A stretch of 64,000 nt of DNA from Branchiostoma floridae (lineage: Eukaryota; Chordata; Leptocardii; Amphioxiformes; Branchiostomatidae): positions 26,887,277 through 26,951,276 of the forward strand of contig NC_049983.1 in NCBI RefSeq assembly GCF_000003815.2. The letters are read 5' to 3'. This document shows positions 28,671-41,300 of this stretch, piece by piece. Below the pieces are notes generated by a model. That model was not told where the DNA came from. It worked only from the letters and a program-made list of their open reading frames with translations, and made no database searches. The translations under genes were made by a program, and so were the position numbers. How positions within the stretch are numbered: the stretch's first letter is position 1; each line of letters begins with the position of its first letter.

Positions 28671-29115
28671 CTAGAGGAAAATTACACAGGTATAAACAAT
28701 GATCTGTAAAACTGTAAAGGTATATACAGTCATCAGTACGTATTGAAGTTAGCAACAGGAGTGCCAAGTATACAACAACATTCAAAAACGAGTCAGTGAA
28801 ATAAAGTGTACAAAAAATGCTTTGCGACCTGACAGAAACTCGGCATATCACTATTGGCAGCTGTTAGCAGTGTTCACAATGCACTCTTTTCACTTATATA
28901 AGTTTCGAAGGTTTTGCAAAATATCACGACGTGGAAGATTTTGACAAAATGAAACGTTTTCTTCATCATTCTTCTATGACTACTGTGTTCTATGACTACT
29001 GTGGTAGTAGTTTTTTGTCAGTATTCAATGTGACAGTGAAGCCTTTTTACAGCATTTAGGCTTCCTTGAAAAGGGGAAAATGAAAAGAATGTCCTAAGAA
29101 AATCCCCAAACCTAC

Positions 29116-29161
29116 CGGCACCCGTGTCCCCAGTCTGGGACTGCTGCTGCCCTCCCGACAT
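29116..29161 (-). CDS. First coding exon of gene B
   Basis: ATG at 29159-29161, fifteen codons ([15 protein letters not shown]), and phase 1 donor G/GTAGGT. Nearly identical to the gene C exon 21952-21997. Confidence 0.75.
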
Positions 29162-29350
29162 GATGCCGCTTGTACTTGTCAGGTTTCTGCACGGCAAAAA
29201 CACGTCCTGCTCCTGGCAAGGCGCTTGTTGACCCCAGAGTAGACCCAGACTCAAAGGAATATGAAGCCTTACATCACAACATCAGAAACCAGGAATGGAA
29301 GCAACTCATGTACGCTGGGTAACACCGCCCACACCGAGACTAATTATGTG
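29162..29350 (-). promoter_or_regulatory. Conserved 5' leader and proximal promoter region of gene B
   Basis: Shares about 150 bp with 7341-7530, including GGGTCTACTCTGG and the distal GTCTCGGTGTGGGCGGTGT. The stretch 29350-29980 beyond it matches 23650-23900 in part and shows no gene. Confidence 0.4.
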
Positions 29351-30007
29351 GACATGTAATCGGTTTGCTCGCTAAATATTGAAAGACGTTCTCTAAAACA
29401 GCATAAAATCTGACATGTCAGAAAAACCTGCAGTGATTTTAAACCATTAGAACCTGTTCGTGTCGGCTGTTCTTTTTATCGTGTGCCTCTACTATGCAGT
29501 TCACGATTGGGTCTGTAGATGGCGTGACAGGAGGACGTTCTTTAGTTTCACCTTCATCCATCGAAAAAAGTAGGTCCAAGAAAAACAAGGCAGCAAAATT
29601 ATGGATATCAGCAGACAATAGGTTAAATTATTCATGTTTAAGCCTTGGGATAATGAAAGCCTTTGGAAAACCCGCTAGATTCCATAAAAAGTTGCGAAGA
29701 CAAAACATAGTGCGGTAGGAAACACGTAGGAAACACCGCGCAACCTAGTTGCCATTTTGTATCCATCCGCGGACGGTTGAACAGGAATTATCCGGATAAT
29801 GACCTTGAGAATTAAGAAAATAATGTCCGAAATCTTTTCAAAACTGACATTTTTGAAACAGCACTGAGGCCTTAGAGGCGTTAAGGGACTCTGAGGAGTG
29901 AATTTCTGTCAGTGTTTCACAATCAACAACATAAATATTGTGTTATTCTATGAAATGTAGAAACACAACGCCAAGATCATTCCTCCCGTCTGCTTGTGCT
30001 CAGCTGG

Positions 30008-30083
30008 GTTGCCATGGAGACGGCGTTCGGAGCAACACCACAGACGACTTATTCAGTCACACAGAAAAGCCGAGATAAAAACG
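30008..30083 (+). promoter_or_regulatory. X-box-like palindrome and presumed 5' exon of gene E
   Basis: GTTGCCATGGAGAC at 30008-30021 fits the RFX X-box consensus (half sites GTTGCC and GGAGAC). The sequence stays open to AAAACG/GTGAGC at 30083, a good donor. If transcription starts upstream, the ATG at 30014 opens a small frame (M-E-T-A-F-G-A-T-P-Q...) that splices out of frame with the main ATG at 31588 and ends near 32096, so it would be an upstream ORF. If it starts downstream, the X-box is promoter. Confidence 0.4.
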
Positions 30084-31587
30084 GTGAGCTTCATTTTTGC
30101 ATTTTTCCGTGATTAATTTGTGATTTAGCGGGAAACTATCACACAGACTTCATGATGATATGTTGTAGAAACAATAGTGACAGAGGTTTGACGTTTGTCA
30201 GCGTTTGTTTTGCAAATTTGAGTGATATTCGGGAGCTGTGCAGGACTGGACCAACAGAGGTTTCCAGTCTGTATATAAATGTGGGGAATATGTCAAAGTT
30301 GTTGCACGATTCTCGCCTTTAAAATGTGCCGTATGGAAACTGTGAACCGTCAAAAATAAGTACAACACAGCTGGATTCATGGTATATTGAAGCACTTCAA
30401 TCATGTACATTTTAAGCCGTGAAAATACTTTTTTTCTTGTTTTGTTGATGTAAAGTTTAGGAGATTGTGACTATCAATGTGACGATTGGTTATGGTGTTC
30501 TAAAGATACAAGTTCAAAAATTTTGCAGACACAAGTTTAGAAATTATATGAGTCCCATAGAAAATATTAGAACTAAAGCGAGGTTACTGTGAGAGAGAAT
30601 AAACATTGTTTCAAAATTCTGGGTTTATTTTGGGACCGTTAGAAAGGGCATGACTTTGTTTGTGTTGTGTAAAACCTAATGTTGTTGTTTGTGTTGATGG
30701 TGGGTGGGGAGGGGGGCGTTGCCATGGACGAAAACAATGGGATTGTTGACTTTTTACTCGGTGACCAGTTGAAATTAGCTCATTAAAGTAAAATGTTTCA
30801 GCCGTGTAATATTTAATTGTTTAGAAATGATTTATTTACAAACTCAGAGTGTACGTACCATGTTCCGTAAGGTCCTAGAGTCAGAGATTGTTTTTACATG
30901 TGGCGACCAAAACAATGTAACTCAACTTTGTGATCGTTGACTTTTTACTTGCTGACCAGTTATGTCATTTATATCGTTCTCCTCATTTTTCTGCCATGTA
31001 AGATTTGATTGTTTAGAAATGATTTCTTTACAAAGTCAGACTGTTACCAATTTTTAGTAAGGTTCCAGCAAAGGTAAGGTCTGTCGTATTATTACTGACG
31101 TTAACGTTAAGTGTCTTTTGCCATCAAGTTTCCTGTATTTTGAGGATTTTGTGATAGTCCGAGAGTAAGGCAGGGACACTGTTTATACATGTAAAGACTT
31201 TTCTTGTTTAGCTGTTAGCAATTTTTCACTTGTGATTTCCCTTTTAGAATTATATGATTGTACTTTACCCTGGGAATCTTTGAGGAAAGCTCAGATGGGA
31301 GAATCTGCAATTTTTTTGCTTTGTGGGAAAGATAAAATATTACTCAACATGGTATGGTTGCAAACAGCACACGTCACTGTACTTTCCAGTTGTTGAACCA
31401 GTCGATAAATGCCGTATGGCCCGTGGTCCCCTGGTTAGGGGCCAGAGCGAGGAACCTATGCCCAATTTTTTATTGAATTATAAACTTTGATGAGTTTCTC
31501 CAAGTCTGGAGAATGGACAGGTTTGTCTGACTGTACTGTACATGTAGTTATAAATTTTCTGGCGTAATTTTTCCCTTACAGTAGAAG

Positions 31588-32137
31588 ATGTCTGGAAATG
31601 TAGAGATGAGGAAGGAGAGAACCAAGAAGAACAGCCAGGAGAGAGGGGAGAACACCACCGTGAGTACATCACCATATCTGACTAACCAACATGCACCATA
31701 ACAATAAAGGCTGCAGTCCTTTGTATGGGATGTTATAAGCTATGGTGATTTTGTCCTTATTGGAAAGAGCTATTGGACCTTCCCTGGTACATTGAACCTG
31801 TAAATACTGTACATAGCATTTGTCTTCTCAGTCACCACCAGCGGAAGATTATAGCTCTGCCAAACTGGATCAAGATCACTTCCACTTTTTCCATCACAGA
31901 ACTAACAATGATCATGTATCCCCCCCCCCCCCGACTTGCTTCAAAACTGAAGTAGACTTCCTAATACAAATGGCCTCCTCAATCCAATGTACTGATGGTT
32001 GCTCTGTTTCCCCCCAGCCCCCAATCAGCAGTCAAGACACCTCCCCCCAGCCCCCCAGCAGTGGCAAGCTTTCCCCCCAGCCCCCCATCGATGACCCCGA
32101 CCCCCGGTCGGTAACAGATGTGAGCCAGTCTGCACAG
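31588..32137 (+). CDS. Gene E exons 1-2: basic N-terminus and Pro/Ser-rich linker
   Basis: Exon 1 (acceptor TTACAG, ATG at 31588) encodes M-S-G-N-V-E-M-R-K-E-R-T-K-K-N-S-Q-E-R-G and ends at phase 0. Exon 2 (32018-32137) encodes a low-complexity stretch with T-S-P-Q-P-P-S-S-G-K-L-S-P-Q-P-P and D-D-P-D-P-R. The other frame of exon 1 is also open but does not fit the phases that follow. Confidence 0.72.
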
Positions 32138-35100
32138 GTAGGTGTATTTCCCAGACATCCTGACACACTTAGTCTTACACCTACAGAAAACCTGCCCACT
32201 GTGAGAGGCAAAGACACAAGAAGTCACCAGACCACACTTAGTCCTACACCTACAGAAAACCTGCCCACTTGTGAGAGGCAAAGACATGAAAAGTCACCAG
32301 ACCACTCTTAGACGCACCTGTCCTAGGTGCTGACCAGTTCGCTGCACTACTGGTTACACCAGTTTAACCCCTCTTTAACCCTCCCTATGCTTAGTTCAGT
32401 AGACCCTTGACCTCCTGTATATACAACAGTATCTGCTGCTTGTCACAGTGAGAAACTGGGCTGTAAGGTTTGTGTCCAGTATAGTGTGTCCTCACTCCCA
32501 GTATGTGTACTTTTCTGTTGCAATCTTTGTAACACCTTTTCTTAACATTGATATTCATGATTATCAGTTCTGAGTTTTGCTCTAACAAATTATATTATTT
32601 CTGTTGATGATAATTCCAGTTTCAAGCTTGTTTTTGTTATTTTTGCCTATGTTTCCAGTACCACTGTTAGTTTGATGGCTGACTTTATTTGACCTTTCTG
32701 ATACTTAAGTTTGTTTTTGTACTTCTTCAGGCAGAACAGATCAGGCAGACTTACACTAAGGAGGCAGTAGACAGCCAGTAAGGACTCAGTTTAGCTAGAT
32801 AGATCTGAATTAGCATAGGGTCCAGTTGAGCTAGATAGATCTAAATTATTTAGCATAGGTCCAGTTGAGCTAGATAGATCTAATTTATTTAGCATAGGTC
32901 CAGTTGAGCTAGATAGATCTAAATTATTTAGCATAGGTCCAGTTGAGCTAGATAGATCTAAATTATTTAGCATAGGTCCAGTTGAGCTAGATAGATCTAA
33001 ATTATTTAGCATAGGTCCAGTTGAGCTAGATAGATCTAAATCATTTAGCATAGGTCCAGTTGAGCTAGATAGATCTAAATTAGTTAGCACAGGGACCAGT
33101 TAGTTAAATGAAACTGAATTAGTTAGCATATGGACCAGTTTAGCTAGATGGAACTAAATTAGTAATAGATAGTATAGGGGCCAATTAGCTAGTTAGATCT
33201 GAATCAGTTAACATAGGGGCCAGTCTAGCTAAATGGAACTTAATTAGTTAGCATAGGGGACAGTTTAGCCAGAAAGATCTAATTCTAAATCAGTTAGCAT
33301 AGGAAGCATTTTAGGAACCAGTTAGCTAGATAGAATTGTATTAGCTAGCATAGGGACCAGTTAATTAGAATAGGGATCAGTTGAACTAGCTTGAATTAGT
33401 TAGCATAGGGACTGCACAGTTTAGCTAAGCAGAACTTAGTATTCCTGATAGTCAGAGTAGTGACCAGTTATGCTAGGTAGAACTGAAAAAGTACTGGTGT
33501 AATAAGAGAATAGTTAAGCTTATATCACCTCAGGGATCCGTTAGCAAGACAGCATAACAAAAAGCCCCAGGTATTTTATTGCATTGTTCAGCAGATTTGA
33601 AGTCAGAGCTTAATTGTAGTGTTTGTGTTTCTCACAGCACCAACAAAGAGCTTGAGGAAGAGGCAGAAGAGGAGGAATCCGAATTGGGCCGGTAAGATTT
33701 ACAAAATGGGACCAAGAACTTCTTGTATGATGCAAATACATTGTATCTAACAATACCAGTCCTGTATTGTGGAATAAAATCACTGATATTCCGTGTTCCT
33801 TTTTCTGTATGGTTTGAGACTAGTTCATTCATACTTTGTTTCTTGTACTTCCAACAGACTTCTTCGTGAGTTCGAGAAGGACCTTCAGAGGTAAGGGAAC
33901 ACTCTAACTATATGGGCGAAGCCTTAGTGATTTTTGCATACCATAAAATAGGCAAATATATCAAGGATTTCTCTGCTATTAGAAAGAATACTGTAACTAA
34001 TGATGAGCCTACTCCATTGTAATACTATATCAAAGAATTATGTTAGCCCTCATTCTTCTGTTAATTAGGTTGTTAAGTTTTATTCTATACCTCTATTTTG
34101 ACTTTATGTAATAGTTGTATCATGTACAATTGTCGTGCAATAAAGTTCTTCTACAATGTAGCAACTCATAATTTTTGTACATTATCCATAACTCTAAATG
34201 ATGTAGCTTTTTTTCTAAACCTACATCTGCTTAGTTTTTAGACCTGGTCATTAACATAATATTATACTATACCATTAGGCTCACCCTTTAGTATTGTATG
34301 TTATTGTGAACCTGTAGAAATTGATCATATTCACATAGACAGCTGATATCTAATCTAAGCTCTGATTGGCTACTGACAGAAGAAGAAAGGAAAAGAGAAA
34401 GAACACACCAGCAAAAACAAATGTTTTTCCCTACTGGGGATTTTGTCTGAATCAGTCAATAAAACACATCAACATGTCACTGACGATGTCTGACTCCCTT
34501 ACAGAGTGGAAAGCCGAATGCAAGTACTTGATGACTGGCTGTCTGATGAAGATGAGGAGGAGGCAGAAGAGGAGAAGGCAGAAGTAGATATGTAAGATAT
34601 ACAAAATGGGACCAAGAACTTCTTACATGATGCAAATACATTGTAATGATCAATACCAGTCCTGATAATCAAACAAAGGATAGTGAGTGTGAGTGAGAGT
34701 ATTGTGGAATATGATCACTGATATTCTGTGTTCCTTTTTCTGTATGGTTTGAGACTAGTTCATCCATACTTTGTTTCTTGTACTTCCAACAGCCTCGTAG
34801 GTGAAGCGGACATGGACCTTCAGAGGTAATTATAAGGGAGCACTCTATCCATATGGGCAGTCTGTTGTTTGTGTGCTGTTTTTGTGCTGTCTGTGTGTTG
34901 TTTATGTGCTGTTTATGTGTTGTTTATGTGCTGTTTGTGTGTTGTCTATAGACATTTTCTCTGCTTGATGGTTTCAAAGACCTACAACAAGTTTTGAAAC
35001 ATGTCTCATGAGTTCTTAAGCTTCTAACTTACAACTTCTGTTTAGTACTTCTTATATTACCTAGAAGTTTACGATTTTTGTAAGGTGATTAAGATTTAGG

Positions 35101-38100
35101 ATAACCTAGGATGTAGATTTAAACTGGAATTGTTTAAAATGCATTTTTGTAAGATTTTAACAGCAAACATTCATAGGCTCCGAAACAATAAGTGGGATGG
35201 GAAAGATTAACACAGGAAACAGTCTTGATATCTCAAGCCTGTTGTTTCTAGCAAAGTCCTTTCAGTCCTGCTAACTTGTTGGTACTTACAGAGTGGTGCA
35301 GGCTGAGGCACAGCAGCAGGGAGCTGCACAGATGGCCACAACGATGGTGCATGAGGTGCAGGCTGAGGCACAGCAGGGAGCTGCACAGATGGCCACAACA
35401 ATGGTGCATGAGGTGCAGGCTGAGGCACAGCAGGGAGCTGCACAGATGGCCACAACAATGGTGCATGAGGTGCAGGCTGAGGCACAGCAGGGAGCTGCAC
35501 AGATGGCCACAACAATGGTGCATGAGGTGCAGGCTGAGGCACAGCAGGGAGCTGCACAGATGGCCACAACGATGGTGCATGAGGTGCAGGCTGAGGCACA
35601 GCAGGGAGCTGCACAGATGGCCACAACGATGGTGCATGAGGTGCAGGCTGAGGCACAGCAGGGAGCTGCACAGATGGCCACAACAATGGTGCATCAGGTG
35701 CAGGCTGAGGCACAGCAGGGAGCTGCACAGATGGCCACAACAATGGTGCATCAGGTGCAGGCTGAGGCACAGCAGGGAGCTGCACAGTTGGACACAACAA
35801 TGGTGCATCAGGTGCAGGCTGAGGCACAGCAGGGAGCTGCACAGATGGACACAACAATGGACCATCAGGTGCAGGCTGAGGCACAGCAGGGAGCTGCACA
35901 GATGGCCACAACGATGGTGCATCAGGTGCAGGCTGAGGCACAGCAGGGAGCTGCACAGGTGGACACAACAATGGACCATCAGGTGCAGGCTGAGGCACAG
36001 CAGGGAGCTGCACAGGTGGACACAACAATGGACCATCAGGTGCAGGCTGAGGCACAGCAGGGAGCTGCACAGATGGCCACAACAATGGACCATCAGGTGC
36101 AGGCTGAGGCACAGCAGGGAGCTGCACAAATGGACACAGTGATGGTGCATCAGGTGCTGGATGAAATGGAGAAGCTTAAGTAAGTCTGTCAGAATCTATT
36201 CACTGTTCATTTATCATTTAATTGATTCATCTTGGAGACAGTTTGGTAATAATAGGTATCAATGAAGACCTCCCTCCTGCACCTTGTGTTACAGCAAGAA
36301 CCATCTTCAGCAGTCTGACCAGGAAACTGACGTGCTGCAGTACTTCCCAAGCTTCCATGGAACCAAGGAGGAGCAGCTACAGGAAGAGCTGGAGCAGATG
36401 GAGTTCATGAAGAATGAGGCACAGTGCCAGCTGGAGCACGAGATGGAGTAAGCAAACTTCAGGTTATACATTCTACAGTAAACTGTAGTCATTTATGTCA
36501 TATCTGGGTTGTGATAATGTTTGATACAGGTGTTCCTCTTCCTGTTGAAGCGACCACAATCAACGTGCTGATTATTCTGTCTCTTAAAACCAGACCTGGT
36601 GATAACTTTTCTTTATTGCATGCGATTCTACTGTTCTTAGTCCGGCTTTTATGAAAATAATTTGAAAGCACTTTGCTTGCATCATGTGCAGTATCGCTGT
36701 AAAAAGATCAGAATAGCAGATTTGGACAATGGAATTGCTGTTACAATCACTTTTTCAAAGACATCAACATTTTCTTAATGTCTAGGCATACCACAAACTT
36801 AAATAAATAGGAAATGTGTGTTGTTGTTTGTTTTTTCTTGTGTTGGTATGACATCAATAAAATGCACACACACACACACACACCCTCCTCCCTGTTGCTG
36901 ACCTGTTCCCATCTCTACAGGAAGAACCAGAAACTGCAAGAACAGTTGGACAGGTGAGCAGGAATTCTTTAATGCAGCTACAGCTGTTCCTTGTAACACC
37001 TGGACACATATCTAATTTACTGTGGTGAAATAAGCAAACTGCGCGATTGTCTTTTCTAACACTTCTAACATCTAGAAAGCCTAGAAGGCCTCTTTAACAC
37101 AGTCATTTCTTGTTGCAGGAAACAATTAGATCCATGATGTTTGTTGTGCAAAATGATCCATTCTTCTAGCAGTTTTACTATTGGCATAACTGGCTGTACT
37201 ATGTTTAACTATTGACATGTAGCATGGTGCTAAAAGTCTGTAAGATGTAAAGCATACATATTTTAAACACCCAAATCAGGATTAAAACTATGAAGATGTA
37301 ACCCTCAGGCTGCTAAGGTGCCAGTTTGTCACTAAGTTTCTATTAGTTATGGCAATAGGCAGCATGGAGAGGGTTAAACTTCAGCTACATGTACAAATAT
37401 TTTATTCTAACCTTGGAAATTTGTGTTCACAGTGTCTCTGGTGTGGTCAATGAACTGAATGATTCCCTGCGCCAAACAACAAGGTGAGAACACTTTCTTT
37501 TGGTGCTGAACACCATCCAAACACAGGTAAACACACCTGTCCCTGGTGCTGAACACCATCCACACACAGGCAAACACACCTGTCCCAGGTGCTGAACGCG
37601 CGTGCACACACACACACAGGTAAACACATCTGTCCCTGGTGCTGAACGCGCGTGCACACACACACACACAGGTAAACACACCTGTCCTTGGTGCTGAACA
37701 CCATCCACACACAGGTAAACATACCTGTCCTTGGTGCTGAACACCATCCACACAAGTGAATACACCTGTCCCTGGCGCTGAACACAATCCACACACAGGC
37801 AAACACACCTGTCTTTGGTGCTGAACACCATCCACACACAGGTAAACACACCTGTCCTTGGTGCTGAACACCATCCACACACAGGTAAACACACCTGTCC
37901 TTGGTGCTGAACACCACACACACACACAGGTAAATACCCCTGTCCCTGGTGCTGAATGCACACACACACACACAGGTAAACACATCTGTCCCTGGTGCTG
38001 AACGCGCGTGCACACACACACACACACACACACACAGGTAAACACAACTATCCCTGGTGCTGAACACCATCCACACACAGGTAAACACACCTGTCCCTGG

Positions 38101-38291
38101 TGCTGAACACCATCCACACACAGGTAAACACACCTGTCTCTGGTACTGAACACCATCCACACACAGGTAAACACACCTGTCCCAGGTGCTGAACACCACA
38201 CACACACACAGGTAAATACCCCTGTCCCTGGTGCTGAATGCACACACACACACACAGGTAAACACATCTGTCCCTGGTGCTGAACGCGCGT

Positions 38292-38331
<40 letters not shown>

Positions 38332-41300
38332 AAACACAACTATCCCTGGTGCTGAACACCATCCACACACAGGTAAACACACCTGTCCCTGGTGCTGAAC
38401 ACCATCTACACACAGGTAAACACACCTGTCTCTGGTACTGAACACCATCCACACACAGGTAAACACCCCTGTCCCTGGTGCTGAACACCATCTACACACA
38501 AGTGAATACACCTCTCCTTGGTGCTGAACACCATCCACACACAATATCCCCATAGTTGTTGTTTTTTGCTTTCATGAAGAATTTGTCCATTTTTTACAGG
38601 ACACTTGAATCCCAACAGGCAGCCCACTGGGAGGCAGAAGACCAACTAAAGAAGTAAGGTTTACAAAATCTGTGCCAACCCCAATTCTGATCAATAAAGT
38701 CCACTTGTTTAAATTGCTACATTTCAGAGAAAGTGTTCTGCCATGAAATGTTGTGATGTTGGATGGGTTAGCGTACATTTTCCTTCCATCCCAGGGATAA
38801 GAAAGCCAGTTAAAGGTGTTGCAAAACTTGTGCTGAAAAGACAACAACAATAGCTGCTGTTCTTTTACCATTCAGAACCAATTGCAACACACAGACAAAA
38901 TTGATATTGAGACAATGTTTACATGGAACATTATAGAGTACCGTGCAGCATTATATGTTACCCATGAGTCCCAGCTACAGCCGCTTGTGTTGAACATAAT
39001 GGGAAATGTTGTGTTCTTACAGGAAACTCCGAGAGAGCCAGGAGAAGTTGGATTGGTAAGATTGTTTCCTTACTTTAGTAGTCTTTGAAAGGAAAAAGTT
39101 TTGTGATAGAGAAATCCAAATTTTCTCTCCAATGTTGAATATAGTATGTGTGTGCCTACTGCTGAGAGAATGCCTGTAATGAACCAAAAATGGTCACCAG
39201 AAAGCCTATTTGTGCTTCTTTTTTTGCTGGATTGACTTGAAGAAATGAAGAAAAAGCACTCCTATAGAACCAATTGGATGCATGTGGATTCCTTAAATCA
39301 TACAATGTACTTGATGTAATTTAGTGAAAAGCATGTTGATATGAAACCCCGTCAACAGATGATGATGATAATGTCTTAATTCTGGCTTTAAAAATCAACA
39401 TAACAAATTTTTTCATGTCTGTATCTACAGTACCAACAAGGGCATCTACAGTGCCGACGAGCGATTATGTTCCATGGACGTGGTGTAAGTTTTGTTTTAC
39501 TTTCCTATATATATTTTTTCTCATATAAGTTACTCTAGGATGAATACAATATGTAATGTTTTACACAATAGTGATAGCTGACATGATTTGTTTGAAGTTC
39601 CTGGTGTCTTTCCAAGTTGTTTTGTATAGAAGCTTAATTGACTGAACAAAAGGCACAGTGACACTACAGAATACATAACAAAACATTTTGTATATATTTG
39701 TACAGCATCTTTCTTCTATCAGTGAACATCTTTTCCTGATAAACCACAGACATTTTTTTTCCTTATGCAGAAAAAAAATCTGTTTTGTTATTGTTCATGC
39801 AAATAGATCTATCGTTATGTTGCCCACAGTATGAACCTTCAGATGAAAGAGCTGTCGGAGCAGGGTGCGTATCTTGAGGCGTTGAGGAGGAAGTACATAA
39901 GACTACGGGAAGAGCACAACAACATGATCAACATCAACAACAGGAAGGCAGACATGTGAGTCTCAGAACCCAGCTCTGTAACATTCTAGCTTTGTAGAAA
40001 GGACAGGATGAATTTTAGATATAAGATTTTCACTACAAAAATCTACACTACGCGATCCTTGTTTCCTCTTGAATTCAGATCCTATTCTTTGGCCATTTTT
40101 TCTTTGCACAGTCATTTGATGGATATTATTGCCACTTCTTGCTTGTTCCAAGAAATACTGAATTGTTTATTCACTCACCCAACCTGCTGAATCTCTGTTG
40201 CATACTGTAATGTTGAGTTTTGTAGTGGAATCAGACAGAGACAACAGAAGTTGGTAGGTCTTATATTCTGGTACGTTTATTTCTACAGACCATGGGTCTG
40301 CTCATACATTTGTATTGGTCAATTATGCCTGGAACCTTGCACCAGCCCACTTCTGTTGGGGTCATGTGATCAGGGGGGTCAAACTTGCCTGGGACCTTGC
40401 ACTTCTCTCTTCAACCTTGTTTGATAAAATCTTCCTTGGGATGTAAAAGAAAAACCTGTTGTATCTATAGCTAGATCCTGGTGTGTTGTGTGAAAACATT
40501 TCAAACCAGTCTCCCTCCCCACTTTCTGCAGAACTATCCAGGAACTCCAGGCCGCACTTCAGCATGCGTACAGGTCAGGAGAACATATTATATCTTATAT
40601 ACTTTGGTCTACCCTTCTAATCTTATTATACGCTTTTAGGCTGATGCTGAGTATTCCTGACCTTACTATGCTGTTATTGCTGTCTTAGATCTAATTGACT
40701 GCTGAAATAGTTCTACTTTTATGCTGTTTTAGTTGCATTGAAAAATATGCCGTCACAGCTGTAAGGTGACTTGCCAAATTCTGACATGATTTAAGAAGAA
40801 TGCCAGCTTCGTCCTTTGCCTTCACTGCCTATCCAGACTGGTGCTGATGTGTATGTTTCATATCTGATACCATCTATCATATACAGCTACCTCGGGCCCC
40901 TGAGCAACAAACACCGGACACTTGCAATAACGAAGGCCAGCATCATCTCCATTGAGCCCTTCTCCAAACAAAGGCTCGCTGTTTCAGCGCCCGAAGTGTT
41001 CTCCTTGGAACCCCCCTCCTCTCAGTGCCTGTTGGATCATGTGACCAACCTGAAGCTGCAGCCCACTAGGTAGGCAGCAACATCTAACTATTCAAACTGA
41101 ATCATCAAAGACTGACTAAGAGACTATTTTACTAACACTAGTTCACCTGTATCCACATAGTAACCTATATTAGTGTCTTGAAAAATGGGACATTTAGGAT
41201 ATCAGTCAATGGACAGTAGTTTCAATTTAATCTTGTTCTTACTCACCTGCTAAGGTTTAAGAGAAGAAAAGAGATGACCATTCCTTAAAATTGTAACTAC

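Larger units (their letters stand above)
25000..29161 (-). pseudogene. Gene B: C-type lectin receptor paralogue with incomplete lectin domain
   Basis: Visible exons in transcript order are 29116-29161 (start), 28584-28670 (NPMY), 28193-28285 (dead acceptor), 28015-28065 (dead donor), 27763-27855 (DPTY), about 27583-27641 (decayed), 26704-26796 (NPMY), 26447-26545 (membrane), stalk 26258-26314, 26058-26117, 25864-25917, 25705-25758, and lectin exon 25000-25339. The exon with CPxGY and the first disulphide is absent; a dispersed repeat occupies its place (25400-25560). The last stalk exon leaves at phase 1 but the lectin exon needs phase 2, so the model does not join in frame. It is either a recent pseudogene, a gene with another unseen exon, or a collapsed assembly. 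Confidence 0.6.

Noticed and set aside
32793-33095. CRISPR-like array
   Set aside because: The 39-bp units are head-to-tail without spacers and sit in an animal intron.
35207-36150. Four further long frames over the 57-bp repeat on both strands
   Set aside because: Artefacts of a stop-free minisatellite; only the frame starting at 35292 fits the neighbouring exon phases.
37407-38553. Minus-strand Cys/Val-rich frames up to 368 residues
   Set aside because: Translation of the 43-bp minisatellite; no start context, domain or splice fit.
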